A stretch of DNA of 64,000 nt from CAZSLO01 sp964608025 (GTDB lineage: Bacteria; Chloroflexota; Dehalococcoidia; Lucifugimonadales; CAJWER01). Shown in pieces: positions 36,630 through 46,104 of the stretch; position 1 is the first letter of the stretch; the number at the start of each line of letters is the position of its first letter. The position numbers and the translations under genes are program-made. The notes beneath the pieces are model-generated. The model did not search any database, was not told the DNA's origin, and worked only from the letters and a program-made list of their open reading frames with translations. The stretch spans positions 52,234-116,233 of the forward strand of contig CAZSLO010000005.1 of NCBI GenBank assembly GCA_964608025.1. Reading direction: 5' to 3'.

Positions 36630-37676
36630 CTAAGCTAGGCTGTCAGCGCCATCTGTCAACCATTCCAAATTGAATTGGGCGAGCCGGATACTCTCATAGG
36701 GATGATCTATCCCGCGCTCGTATAAGCAATTGATAGTCATGTCGGGACCAATCGCTAGGTCGGAATAAGCAGAAGGGCCAGTATACAGGGTTTTAGATAT
36801 AGGCCAAGTTTCACCCTCATCATAGCTGAGGCGAAGTGTGATGTTGTCACGGGTATTGTTGCTATTTAGGTTGGTTAGGATGATCCTGTTTCGGTCGTGG
36901 CTTGATGCATTGGTGTAACGTACGATGCTAGCCTGGCAGTTCGGATCAGGTATATCGTCGATTGCCTCCGGCTTGGTCCACGTCATACCGCCATCGTTAC
37001 TTTTGGAGAAATATCGCCGTTTATCGTCACGACGAGATGTTCGAACGGTCATATAGAGTCCGTTATCTTGTGTCTCTACTACCTCGCATTCGTTGGTAGC
37101 TTCTCCGAGAGAGCCGGCCAATTTCCAGGATGCTCCATGATCATCACTGATGATGGCATGTGAATGGCTGAATATCCAGTCACGCCTAAGCCCTTCGCTG
37201 TGGTCTCCTGGCATCATCAAGGTTCCATTTTGTAGTTGGATACCGTGGCCGGGTGCTAGATCATACCCTCCCCAATTAGAAAGCTTAACCTGCTTGGTGA
37301 TATCGGTGGGTTCTGACCACGTTTTGCCGTAGTCGTCACTTCTTGTCATAAATACATAAAAAGCTCCCAGGCAGTATCCAAGCCAAATAGTTTCCGTATG
37401 TGAGTCGACAACTACGGTAGGGTTGTTGTGGGTGTTTTCCTCGTTTCCAATGATAAGCTGTAAATCTTCCCATGTATTGCCGTTGTCTTTGCTACGTTTT
37501 AGGACTAGGTACTTGGCGTGGAAATCATCACGCCCATGTCGCCTGCCTTCACATATAGATAGAATAGTGCCATCAGTTGCGATTGCTAATGAGGGTATCC
37601 TGAACGTGTGGTATCCCTCTGCACCTGATGTAAATACCTCTGTTTCCCTAAACCACGGTAAGCTGGTCGTAGTCAT
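36630..37676 (-). CDS. Sialidase-fold (BNR/Asp-box) protein, tandem paralog
   Basis: 348-residue paralog of the next gene, with the same HTFRIPSL motif, Asp-boxes (SKDNGNTW, SDDYGKTW, SDDHGASW, SNDGGMTW, SYDEGETW) and CLYERG near the C-terminus. The Asp-boxes are better preserved than in the downstream copy. Gap to that gene is 11 bases. A GGGAGG ribosome site precedes the ATG. First gene of the sialidase/sialidase/CoA-transferase operon. Some family members are glycoside hydrolases on rhamnose- or sialic-acid-containing substrates; the substrate here is unknown. Confidence 0.82.
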   Translation of the reverse strand: MTTTSLPWFRETEVFTSGAEGYHTFRIPSLAIATDGTILSICEGRRHGRDDFHAKYLVLKRSKDNGNTWEDLQLIIGNEENTHNNPTVVVDSHTETIWLGYCLGAFYVFMTRSDDYGKTWSEPTDITKQVKLSNWGGYDLAPGHGIQLQNGTLMMPGDHSEGLRRDWIFSHSHAIISDDHGASWKLAGSLGEATNECEVVETQDNGLYMTVRTSRRDDKRRYFSKSNDGGMTWTKPEAIDDIPDPNCQASIVRYTNASSHDRNRIILTNLNSNNTRDNITLRLSYDEGETWPISKTLYTGPSAYSDLAIGPDMTINCLYERGIDHPYESIRLAQFNLEWLTDGADSLA

Positions 37677-37913
37677 ATGCCTCCCATAGGCTTAATACCT
37701 TGAGCGCTCCTATTAAAGATCAGAACATGGTCTTACGCAACAACTCGTTGATCATACCGGTTAATCTGCCTGGTTGTTTGCCAGTGTTCACAGGATTCGG
37801 GATGCTATTAGTGGCCCCTGTGATAACTAGAACAGACATACATCGAACTTTAGCAATGCAAGGGAAAGTTATATCCCCGGGATCAAGTTACCCGTTATGT
37901 ACTTGGAAAGTTT

Positions 37914-39086
37914 TCAAGCCTGTAAGACATCGAGATACTTGAGGGCAGATCCAGTATTAAGTAAAAGAACTGTTTCATTGGAAGAGATAGAACCATCTTT
38001 TAAAAGTTTTGTTAATCCGGCGGCCGTGGCGGCTCCCTCTGGACACACAAATATACCTTCCAGAGATGAAATCTCGCGCACCCAGCTTAAGATCTCGTCG
38101 TCCGATACTGTAACACCACCTCCGCCGCTTTCTCGAAGTGCTCTAAGCATCAGGTAGTCCCCGATCGCCGAAGGTACTCTCATACCGGAAGCGAGCGTCT
38201 GTGCATTATTCCATGGCTCTGCAAACTCAGTCTTGTCGTGGAAAGCTTTCACAATAGGGGCACAACCTTCTGATTGCACGCTATATAGTCGGGGACGTTT
38301 TGTGTCAGTCCACCCGAGCAACTCCATCTCTTCAAAAGCCTTCCAGAATCCGACGATACCAGTACCTCCACCAGTTGGGTATAGGATCGCGTCTGGTAAT
38401 TGCCAATTGAGTTGTTCGGCAAGCTCGTAGCCCATAGTTTTCTTACCCTCGACACGATAAGGTTCTTGCAATGTAGATACGTCGAATAGGCCTTTTTCCG
38501 CTGCCTTTTGTCGGGAGATTGCACCTGCGTCGGAAATGAGTCCGTCTACCAATGTGAGTTGAGCCCCAGCAAAGACAACCTCGATTCGATTGGCTTCCGG
38601 GGCGTCTCTTGGCATGAAAACATGGGCCTCGATCCCGGCTTTTGCCGCATAGGCAGCAAGGGCTCCTCCGGCATTCCCTGCCGAAGGCATGGTTAATTTG
38701 GTCAGGCCGAGTTCTTTCGCCTTTGATACTGCGGCGGAGAGCCCACGGGCTTTGAAGCTTGCTGTTGGATTGACCCCTTCATCCTTTATCAAAAGGTTCG
38801 GTACGCCGATCCTCTCCCCAAGTTTCTCCGCTTTGAATAGAGGAGTGAATCCCTCTCCTAGAGTAACAATGTTAGATTCGTCTCTAATAGGCATGACCTC
38901 GAAGTAGCGCCACATGGTCGCTGGTCGGCCATCAAGCTTTGATCGATCGAATCCTTGTTTAGCAGCTTGTAAATCGTAGCGTGGATAAAGCACCTTGCCG
39001 CACCCGGTACAGGTCCGGATAGGTTGGTCGGGAGTAAATTGGAGACTACAGTAGGTGCATTCGAGATATAATATGTAACTCTTCAT
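37914..39086 (-). CDS. thrC: Threonine synthase
   Basis: 390-residue PLP enzyme converting O-phosphohomoserine to threonine. An N-terminal zinc ribbon (CTYC near 10-13 and CTGCG near 31-35) precedes the fold-type II catalytic domain; the PLP lysine is in NPTASFKARG (about 113) and the phosphate loop is PTGGGTGIVG (about 238-247). The zinc ribbon is common in this group of bacterial ThrC proteins. Strong GGAGGAAACC ribosome site. A related PLP enzyme such as threonine dehydratase is less likely because of the ribbon. Confidence 0.88.
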   Translation of the reverse strand: MKSYILYLECTYCSLQFTPDQPIRTCTGCGKVLYPRYDLQAAKQGFDRSKLDGRPATMWRYFEVMPIRDESNIVTLGEGFTPLFKAEKLGERIGVPNLLIKDEGVNPTASFKARGLSAAVSKAKELGLTKLTMPSAGNAGGALAAYAAKAGIEAHVFMPRDAPEANRIEVVFAGAQLTLVDGLISDAGAISRQKAAEKGLFDVSTLQEPYRVEGKKTMGYELAEQLNWQLPDAILYPTGGGTGIVGFWKAFEEMELLGWTDTKRPRLYSVQSEGCAPIVKAFHDKTEFAEPWNNAQTLASGMRVPSAIGDYLMLRALRESGGGGVTVSDDEILSWVREISSLEGIFVCPEGAATAAGLTKLLKDGSISSNETVLLLNTGSALKYLDVLQA

Positions 39087-39169
39087 GGTTTCCTCCGTTG
39101 CATATCAATTCTTTGACCCTATAATGAGATCGATACTCGGATTAAGCTATAAGATTGTAGAGGAGTGCC

Positions 39170-40498
39170 ATGGTTACGCCAATAGAACAGGCTTTTATAG
39201 ACTCTCACCCGAAGTGCGCGGAATACTATGCTACGTCAAGAGACTTGTTTCCAAATGGCGTGACCCACGACGCCCGGAATTTAAAACCATTCCCATATTT
39301 CGTAAGCCACGCCCAGGGTTCCTTCAAGTGGGATGTCGATGGGAGTGAAATCATCGATTACAAAGGTGGTCATGGGGCCTTGATACTAGGCCACAATCAT
39401 CCAGCCATAGTATCAGCTGTTACAGAGCAGATGACCAAAGGCACTCATTATGCGGCCTCAACGGAAATCGAGATCAAATGGGGACAATTAGTTCAGGAGC
39501 TCATCCCGTGCGCTGAAAAAGTACGCTTCCATAGTTCTGGTACAGAGGCGACCATGATGGCTGTAAGGATGGCGAGAGCATATACGGGCAAGCCAAAACT
39601 GCTGAAGTTCCACGACCACTTTCATGGTTGGCATGACTATGTTCGTAGCCATGAACCAGGCGATGGAGGTATCCCTAACGAAACTGCAAGTACTGTGATT
39701 TCAATAGCTCCGAATAATATTGGACTGGTAGAAAAAACACTGCAGGCACATAGCGATATTGCTGGGATCATAATAGAGCCTACAGGCGCTCATATGGGTG
39801 ACACACCTGTTAGGCCTAGTTTCCTAGGAGAACTTCGAGAGGTGACTCAGAGATATGGGGTAGTTCTAATTTTCGATGAAGTTGTAACTGGATTCCGCTC
39901 GTCCAAAGGTGGCGCTCAAGGATTATATGGTGTCACGCCAGATATATGTACTATGGCCAAGATTCTTGGAGGAGGGCTTCCGGGTGGAGCTGTGGCAGGC
40001 AAGGCAGACATCATCGATATGATACAACTGAGAGACGATGTTGAATTCAACAAGCATGGCAGGATCGGACACAATGGGACTTTTAATGCAAATCCTCTTT
40101 CTGCTGCAGCAGGCCACAAAGCACTAGAGCTTTTGAAAACTCAACCGATTAACGACCATGCAAATGCAGCAGCAGCCCGACTGAAAATGGGATTAAATGA
40201 TCTGCTTATTAGTATGGAGATTCCTGGGACTGCAACAGGAGTCGCATCCGCGATATTTTTGAGGCTAGGTATTGAGATTGATCCTGACGACGACGAAGTG
40301 GTTTTTTCCGAGGAACAAGAGCATATCAATAATGATTCGACCCTGAAAGACCAGTTAACACTTGCTATGTACAACCATGGTGTCGATGGCGGGCCTAGAT
40401 TTATAGTCAGTTCTGTACATTCAGACGATGATATTGACCGAACCGTGGAGGCTACCGGTCGCGCTTTAACGGATCTTCGAGCCCAAAGATTAGTCTAG
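39170..40498 (+). CDS. Class III aminotransferase, glutamate-1-semialdehyde aminomutase-like
   Basis: 442-residue PLP fold-type I enzyme. It shows the HSSGTEATMMAVRMAR cofactor-binding segment (about 123-138), DEVVTGFR (about 226-233) with the PLP aspartate, and the lysine in MAKILGGGLPGGA (about 262-274). This motif set is shared with HemL, but there are no other tetrapyrrole genes near and many SAR202-like genomes have HemL-like transaminases of unknown substrate, so I do not assign hemL. AGAGGAG ribosome site before ATG. Confidence 0.8.
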   Translation: MVTPIEQAFIDSHPKCAEYYATSRDLFPNGVTHDARNLKPFPYFVSHAQGSFKWDVDGSEIIDYKGGHGALILGHNHPAIVSAVTEQMTKGTHYAASTEIEIKWGQLVQELIPCAEKVRFHSSGTEATMMAVRMARAYTGKPKLLKFHDHFHGWHDYVRSHEPGDGGIPNETASTVISIAPNNIGLVEKTLQAHSDIAGIIIEPTGAHMGDTPVRPSFLGELREVTQRYGVVLIFDEVVTGFRSSKGGAQGLYGVTPDICTMAKILGGGLPGGAVAGKADIIDMIQLRDDVEFNKHGRIGHNGTFNANPLSAAAGHKALELLKTQPINDHANAAAARLKMGLNDLLISMEIPGTATGVASAIFLRLGIEIDPDDDEVVFSEEQEHINNDSTLKDQLTLAMYNHGVDGGPRFIVSSVHSDDDIDRTVEATGRALTDLRAQRLV

Positions 40499-40697
40499 GA
40501 TTGTCAAATATGTGTTGACGAGTCGCGATGTGCTCATAATAGAGAGTGTAGTATCTCGTACTTTGATAGACATAAAGGATCCGGCGTGCCGTAAAATTCT
40601 GCTCCATACCCCGTAGCAATATTTTCAGACAGGGCACACATCAAACATGCCCAGGCTACCTAAGACAAATTGTGGTAGCAGAATTAATGGTACGTGA

Positions 40698-41546
40698 TCA
40701 ATTTGTCACTGATCCTAATCCCCTCCAAACCATAAGTGCTCCTACGATTGTCAGGACTATGGCCATAGATCCCACAAGGCTTCTCAATCCCACTCGTCCG
40801 GTTAGCATAGAGCCTATACTTACACCACCGATGGCTGATAAGGCCATGAGAATTGCCATGGGATAATCAACCTGCCCTCTTAAGACATGGCCTGACCATC
40901 CAGATGCTCCCATTGAAAATCCTATAAACATGTTTGTCCCAGCAGCTATCCTTGGGTCTAATCCTAGTGCTCGGATTAGCGTTGGGAGCCTGAGGCTGCC
41001 TAGGATCAAGCCAACAGCACCTCCGATCACACCTATTGATAGTCCAATAGAAGATGCAAGCATCGGATTATCTTTAAATTTACCACTGCCTAACGCCAGG
41101 GCACTTGCCATAGGAGAATCCACTTCTCCCGGGTTTACGAGTAAGCGTGCTTTGTTCAAAAGCTCAATTCCCTGCCAGATAACGAGTATTCCGATAGTAA
41201 GAATCAGTAACCCCTCTGGTGCTCTTGATGCATAGAAACCACCTAAAAATGCCCCACCGAAACTTGGTATACCCATGATAATGACTACCCTGAAATCGAC
41301 TCTTCGCCCTCTTAAATGTCCGATTGCTCCAAAAAAAGAGCTAGCGGTACTGACAATAATATTCGTACCGGCAGCAAGGGTAGAAGGCATTCCTGCCAAT
41401 AACAAAATTGGTAGACGTACTGTCCCTAGTGCGAGTCCTACGAAACCTCCGATTATGCCAACACCGAATGACATAACTGTCAGCAATAATGCTTTCCAAA
41501 GTAGGACATCGGAGGGTATGCCCAGTTCATGTAGGGGATTATTCAA
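40698..41546 (-). CDS. TSUP family (TauE/SafE-like) membrane permease
   Basis: 282-residue integral membrane protein with about eight helices formed from two repeats. The repeat is visible as IGGFVGLALGTVRLPILL and IGGAVGLILGSLRLPTLI, and again as AAGTNIIVS and AAGTNMFIG. Family members export sulfite, sulfoacetate or other organosulfur anions. TTG start, with no good ribosome site, so the start is uncertain. Substrate not inferable from context. Confidence 0.85.
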   Translation of the reverse strand: MNNPLHELGIPSDVLLWKALLLTVMSFGVGIIGGFVGLALGTVRLPILLLAGMPSTLAAGTNIIVSTASSFFGAIGHLRGRRVDFRVVIIMGIPSFGGAFLGGFYASRAPEGLLILTIGILVIWQGIELLNKARLLVNPGEVDSPMASALALGSGKFKDNPMLASSIGLSIGVIGGAVGLILGSLRLPTLIRALGLDPRIAAGTNMFIGFSMGASGWSGHVLRGQVDYPMAILMALSAIGGVSIGSMLTGRVGLRSLVGSMAIVLTIVGALMVWRGLGSVTN

Positions 41547-41712
41547 TTTGGTTTCGAATGAACAGTGTGATTATGGTGTTGATTTACTAGGTGTGCTAGA
41601 TTCACTTTAATATAGGTAGCAATTAGCAAAGCTACGACTATTAGGGTTGGATGATACTGTCCAATCGATGTTGATCAAAGTAGTTCTCTTGTTGGTTTCA
41701 GCCACTGTTCCA

Positions 41713-42102
41713 TTAGTGGATTAGATTTCCATGAGTGCTTTCACCTACTACGGACGCTACAGCGTATTCTTTAGAATGGGATAAAGACACGGAGAGACGA
41801 TTAATCCCAATATTTTCTGCACGGACAAGGGCTGATCCGTAAAGCTTGATCGAAGGAGCCATGCCTGGCAAGCGCACTACTTCTATGTCACGCCATCTTA
41901 CGCCTCTTGTGCCTGTACCTAGTGCCTTCATCACCGCTTCTTTGGCTGCGAAACGACTTGCAAGTTGGGGTGCCCGACCACGACAGTACGCGAGTTCATT
42001 ATTGGTATAAATGCGTTTAAAGAACCGCTCGCCATAACGATCAGCGATACTTTTAACCCGGTGGATTTCAATTATATCGATGCCGTTGACCAGGTCGGTC
42101 AC
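41713..42102 (-). CDS. acpS: Holo-[acyl-carrier-protein] synthase
   Basis: 129-residue AcpS that transfers 4'-phosphopantetheine from CoA to acyl carrier protein. The metal-binding GIDIIEIHRV (about residues 7-16) and the RFAAKEAVMKALGTG motif (about 51-65) are complete, and SLSHSKEYAVA closes the domain. GTG start overlapping the metF stop by 4 bases, so it is translationally coupled. Confidence 0.94.
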   Translation of the reverse strand: MTDLVNGIDIIEIHRVKSIADRYGERFFKRIYTNNELAYCRGRAPQLASRFAAKEAVMKALGTGTRGVRWRDIEVVRLPGMAPSIKLYGSALVRAENIGINRLSVSLSHSKEYAVASVVGESTHGNLIH

Positions 42103-42974
42103 GTTCTGAGTCCAGCTGCCTTTATCATCTTTGGGATCCGAGTCTCCCAGCCAATTGCCATGATGTGGACGCCTTCACACATACTACGGATTTCACTGAT
42201 TGTACGTCCAGCTATCTCAATACTTGTGGCACTACGGTCCTGTGAAGACTCCAATTCATTGATAATGTCGTCGGGCACATATACTCCTGGCAGATTGGAG
42301 TTTAAGTATCGGGCCATATTGGCTGATTTGAGTACAATTATTCCAGCTAATATCGGAATCCCAAAGGTGCGGGCGCCATTCATAAATTTTTCAAACATAT
42401 GTGGTTCGTATATACCCTGAGACTGGAAAAATGCCGCCCCGGCTTTAATTTTGTCCTCCATGCGAGATAATTCTTTGTCTAGGTCGGGTGACCCAGGATT
42501 AACTACGGCTCCTGAAAATAGATCCGTATCACCCTTCATATCGTTACCGCTCAAATCTTTTCCTGAGTTCATGGCTTGGATAGCATGTAGTAATCCTATT
42601 GCATCGATGTCGAAAACTGCCTTGGCGTCAGGATGGTCTCCTCCACCAGGTGGGTCTCCACTCATGCAGAGGATGTTAGATAAATCTAGGGTTGAGGCTG
42701 CAAGTAACTCTGCTTGCAAGGCGATTCTGTTTCGGTCACGGCAGGTTACTTGAAGTATTGGTTCGATATGTTTTTCTGCAAGAATACGAGCTACGCCGAT
42801 TGGTGCCATGGCCATATTTGAGCCAGCAGAGTCTGTAATATTGAAAGCTGTAATTGACTCGCTTAGCCGATCTGCTTTAGAAATCAAGGGTTGGAGATCA
42901 GTGCCTTTCGGAGGATTAAGCTCGCATGTCACTACGAATTTTCCGGATGCAAGGGCAGTTGATAATTTGCTCAA
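42099..42974 (-). CDS. metF: Methylenetetrahydrofolate reductase family protein
   Basis: 291-residue TIM-barrel flavoprotein homologous to MetF, reducing methylene-THF to methyl-THF. It starts with a VVTCELNPPKG strand carrying the catalytic-type Glu, has a DSAGSNMAMAP segment, QVTCRDRNR (about 76-84), the NILCMSGDPPGGGDHP flavin-binding region (about 100-115) and FFQSQGIYEP. TTG start with GAGA upstream. It is divergent from folD, giving adjacent steps of C1-folate metabolism on either side of a short intergenic space. Confidence 0.87.
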   Translation of the reverse strand: MSKLSTALASGKFVVTCELNPPKGTDLQPLISKADRLSESITAFNITDSAGSNMAMAPIGVARILAEKHIEPILQVTCRDRNRIALQAELLAASTLDLSNILCMSGDPPGGGDHPDAKAVFDIDAIGLLHAIQAMNSGKDLSGNDMKGDTDLFSGAVVNPGSPDLDKELSRMEDKIKAGAAFFQSQGIYEPHMFEKFMNGARTFGIPILAGIIVLKSANMARYLNSNLPGVYVPDDIINELESSQDRSATSIEIAGRTISEIRSMCEGVHIMAIGWETRIPKMIKAAGLRT

Positions 42975-43084
42975 TCTCGATCTCTCTCAAAGTGTGTAAA
43001 TCTATGTGTCGGCCGGTATTATAGCTAGTAGCCATATCAATTGGAAGCGATATAATAGAGGTCTAACGCCTTTTAAGATTTGGT

Positions 43085-43090
43085 GGAGGG
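43085..43090 (+). promoter_or_regulatory. Ribosome site that sets the folD start
   Basis: GGAGGG lies four bases before the TTG at 43095. It argues against the in-frame TTG at 43080 and GTG at 43083, which would include this site in the coding region. Confidence 0.6.
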
Positions 43091-43094
43091 ACAG

Positions 43095-43988
43095 TTGAAA
43101 GCGGAGTTAATAGACGGCAATAAGATTGCAAAAGAGGTTCGTTCTGAGGTTGCCGACGGAGTAGCTAATTTAAAGGATAATTATGGAGTGACTCCTGGAT
43201 TGGCTGTTGTGCTGGTCGGTGACGATCCTGCATCTGCGGTGTATGTAGGAATGAAGCAAAAAGCTGCTCTTAAGGCAGGGATGGAATCCAGGGACATTCG
43301 ACTTTCAGGCAACATTTCCGAGGACCAACTTATCCGGGAAGTAAGTGAGCTTGGTAAAGACCCAGATTTGCATGGGATCCTGGTTCAATTGCCGTTGCCT
43401 GAGCACATAAATGTTACCAAGATCATTGGGGAGATTAACCCATCTAAAGACGTCGATGGGTTACACCCAATAAATGTTGGTTTGATGGTACAGGGAAGAG
43501 AAAGGTTTGTTCCTGCAACGCCGGCGGGGATACAACAATTGTTGGTTCGCACTGGTTATGATCCAGAGGGCAAGCACATTGTGGTGTGCGGTCGGAGTGA
43601 GATAGTTGGCAAACCACTAGCGATACTGTTGATGCAGCGGAAACGATCTGCCAATGCCACTGTAACGGTCTGCCACACCAGGACCAAAAATTTGCCTGAA
43701 ATGACTCGCCAAGCAGACGTGCTCATAGCGGCTATGGGTCAACCTGGGATAATTACAGCTGATATGGTCAAACAGGATGCCGTGGTAATTGACGTAGGAA
43801 CTAATCGTATTGATGCTCCGGAAAAGAAGCGTGGTTATAGACTCGTTGGAGATGTGGATTTTAATAAGGTTTCGGAGAAGGCATCTGCTATAACGCCAGT
43901 GCCTGGTGGAGTGTGACCTATGACCATTGCGATGCTGTTGAGTAATACCCTAGATTCAGCTAAATGGATCGCAGAGAACAACCTCTAG
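43095..43988 (+). pseudogene. folD: folD interrupted by an in-frame TGA near the C-terminus
   Basis: Bifunctional methylene-THF dehydrogenase/methenyl-THF cyclohydrolase. The start is taken as TTG 43095 behind GGAGGG. Family signatures are intact: YVGMKQKAALKAG with the catalytic lysine (about residues 47-59), QLPLPEHI (about 93-100) and VVCGRSEIVGKPLA (about 158-171). The frame stops at TGA 43914-43916, 273 residues in, exactly in the PGGVGPMT motif, with TGA in place of the second conserved Gly codon. The next 23 codons, ending TAG 43986-43988, encode the normal FolD C-terminus (PMTIAMLLSNTLDSAKW), so full length would be 297 residues. A G-to-T change explains it. Whether this is a real nonsense mutation, a sequence error or readthrough cannot be told here. 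queA follows after 10 bases. Confidence 0.8.
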
Positions 43989-43998
43989 TGCAATTCCA

Positions 43999-45048
43999 GT
44001 GTCAGTAGCTGGACTGGAAGCCCGGGATTTCGACTATGATCTGCCTGAAGATCTGATCGCTCAGGTTCCTGTTGAGCCCCGTGACCACTCGCGGCTAATG
44101 GTGATTGGACGGTCGGACGATTCCATTAGACATCATAGATTTCATGAATTGCCACAACTTCTTCGGCCAGGCGATGTACTCGTATTCAACGATAGCCGCG
44201 TAATTCCGGCACGGTTGTATGGTCAAAGTTCGCCATTGGGCTCTACGATTGAACTGCTTCTTCTTGAATCTAAAGGCAAAGGAATGTGGAAGACATTAGT
44301 TAAGCCTGGAAGGCGGATGAGAGAAGGGGCTTTATTTGAGATCTATGGAGGTGGGCATCGTATTACTGGTGAAGTCATTACTGTAAACGGAGATGGTTCA
44401 AGGATCGTGTTTCTTTCGGACGAGAGCTGCTTGGATGAGATGGGTGTAGTTCCATTACCGCCATATATCCGAGAACCCTTGGATAATCCCGAACGGTACC
44501 AGACTGTTTATTCGAGGATCCAAGGGAGTGTAGCAGCACCTACTGCAGGTTTGCATTTTACAGCCGAGTTACTGAAACGAGTACGTCGATCAGGAATTGA
44601 GCTCGCTTTCGTAACTCTCCATGTCGGGTGGGATTCCTTTCGGCCAATAGCGACAGGAGATATTTATTCTCACCAGATGCACTCAGAGTACTGGGAGCTA
44701 AAGCAGGATGCTGCAAATACGATCAATTGTGCAAAGATAGAGGGAAGACGAGTAATTTCTGTAGGCACGACAGCCGTCAGGCTTTTGGAACAGGCTGCCT
44801 CAATTAATGTAGGAGAGCCAGAGGACAGTCTGTCCGCAGGTTCGGGATGGACCAATCTTTTCATCTACCCTGGGTATGACTTTAAGATCGTTGATGCTTT
44901 GATCACAAACTTTCATTTGCCAAAGTCCACGTTGTTAATGCTAACCAGTGCTTTTGCTGGTCGTGAGCTAGTGCTTCGTGCGTATAAAAATGCCGCTGCA
45001 CATAGATATCGGTTTTATAGTTTTGGAGATGCAATGTTAATTGTTTAG
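43999..45048 (+). CDS. queA: S-adenosylmethionine:tRNA ribosyltransferase-isomerase
   Basis: 349-residue QueA that transfers and isomerises the ribosyl moiety of SAM to 7-aminomethyl-7-deazaguanine in tRNA, making epoxyqueuosine. Landmarks are the FDYDLPEDLIAQVP N-terminus, VFNDSRVIPARL (about residues 61-72), SVAAPTAGLHFT (about 177-188), HVGWDSFRP and the TNFHLPKSTLLML C-terminal segment. GTG start 10 bases after the restored end of folD. Other queuosine genes are not in the window. Confidence 0.93.
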   Translation: MSVAGLEARDFDYDLPEDLIAQVPVEPRDHSRLMVIGRSDDSIRHHRFHELPQLLRPGDVLVFNDSRVIPARLYGQSSPLGSTIELLLLESKGKGMWKTLVKPGRRMREGALFEIYGGGHRITGEVITVNGDGSRIVFLSDESCLDEMGVVPLPPYIREPLDNPERYQTVYSRIQGSVAAPTAGLHFTAELLKRVRRSGIELAFVTLHVGWDSFRPIATGDIYSHQMHSEYWELKQDAANTINCAKIEGRRVISVGTTAVRLLEQAASINVGEPEDSLSAGSGWTNLFIYPGYDFKIVDALITNFHLPKSTLLMLTSAFAGRELVLRAYKNAAAHRYRFYSFGDAMLIV

Positions 45049-45286
45049 TGGTTATCTTTGGATCAATGGATATGGTGGATCAATTAGCCAAGGGTGGGAT
45101 AATTGGTAGTTATTGTGCAGGCGTACAATGGACGGATTGGCTTTTTATAAACAGGTTTAGCTTGAGGCAATCAACTTGATTTCAGTGTAGCGAACCATAA
45201 AGACAAGCCTCGTTTGAAAAACCATTGCTAATTTGAACCTAAGAATTCGACTGGCAACTGATCCTTAATTTCACTGCTATCTAGCG

Positions 45287-46048
45287 TTATCGCTGCATGA
45301 GATCGATAGTTGGCTCGCGGTGGGAGTGAACAGTGTAGGTTAAGGATGAAGAACCACCTCCCTCGACATTTGCCTCTACTTCAAGAGAACTGGGTCCTGT
45401 CAGGTAACTAAGCCGTTCACCATTGATGCGAAATGGTCTATCGTGCCCTGGGTAGAACACATTTGAGGTCGCGAGCATTTTCTCAACACTCTCAGTGGCA
45501 TCGTTTACGTCCCAAAAAATATTGTATGGAAGCTTTCGCTTGACAGTACCTCCGTCTGGAAGCGCATCTCCGGCGACCACCACTTTTTCTCCTTCATGTT
45601 CGACTGATATACTAATATGTCCCCTCGTATGTCCCGGTGTATCAATTATGGAGACCCCTTTAACTACCTCGTCGCCATCTGAGATGGGGTTTACCTTGAG
45701 TTTTGAGAGCATGTCTGTGAAATAGCTAGCAGACATCACGTCGTGTCGGTTAGGGTTCTTGGCGTAGTCGATTTCTTTAGGGTGGACGAGAATTCTTGAG
45801 TGGTTGAACAGATCTGTATTTTGGCAGTGATCCCAATGAAGATGAGTCAGTACGACTATATCAATGTCTTCAAATCCAAGATTACGGCTTTCGAGTGCTT
45901 TCATTAGCCAGAGGCGTCGTGACGCTGGACCAGTATCTATAAGGATTCGGCTATTATCCGTCTCTACAAGCGATACTGTTGAATATCCTACGTTGCCCTG
46001 ATCTGTTACGAGTGCAAACCCGTAAGTCAGTACGTCAAGTTTTGACAT
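45287..46048 (-). CDS. Metallo-beta-lactamase fold hydrolase
   Basis: 253-residue MBL-fold hydrolase with the binuclear metal motif THLHWDH (about residues 68-74), His in TPGHTRGH (about 136-143), Asp in VVAGDAL (about 158) and His in YPGHDRPF (about 199). The first strand and GPASRR segment resemble the lactonase/glyoxalase II-like group. Cytoplasmic. GGAGGAGGG ribosome site upstream of ATG. Substrate unknown. Confidence 0.84.
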   Translation of the reverse strand: MSKLDVLTYGFALVTDQGNVGYSTVSLVETDNSRILIDTGPASRRLWLMKALESRNLGFEDIDIVVLTHLHWDHCQNTDLFNHSRILVHPKEIDYAKNPNRHDVMSASYFTDMLSKLKVNPISDGDEVVKGVSIIDTPGHTRGHISISVEHEGEKVVVAGDALPDGGTVKRKLPYNIFWDVNDATESVEKMLATSNVFYPGHDRPFRINGERLSYLTGPSSLEVEANVEGGGSSSLTYTVHSHREPTIDLMQR

Positions 46049-46104
46049 GAATTGACCCTCCTCCAGTCAAGTGATTGCGCTTAAGGTGGTATTTTCCGAA
46101 CTTG

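Noticed and set aside
39917..40374. CRISPR array, insertion sequence or prophage
   Set aside because: I looked for regularly spaced repeats, transposase motifs and phage structural genes across the window and found none; the short open frames opposite this aminotransferase are shadows.
40513..40534. TTGACG/TAATAG promoter after the class III aminotransferase
   Set aside because: Spacing is acceptable, but nothing recognisable is transcribed from it on that strand for over 2 kb.
43914..43916. Selenocysteine at the FolD TGA
   Set aside because: selA is present in the window, but the position is an invariant glycine in FolD, and I could not see a hairpin immediately downstream fitting a bacterial SECIS. 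A nonsense change or error is simpler.
43914..43916. Alternative genetic code with TGA read as glycine or tryptophan
   Set aside because: Other genes here, such as rpmG and metF, end naturally at TGA, and Trp and Gly are encoded normally elsewhere in the window.
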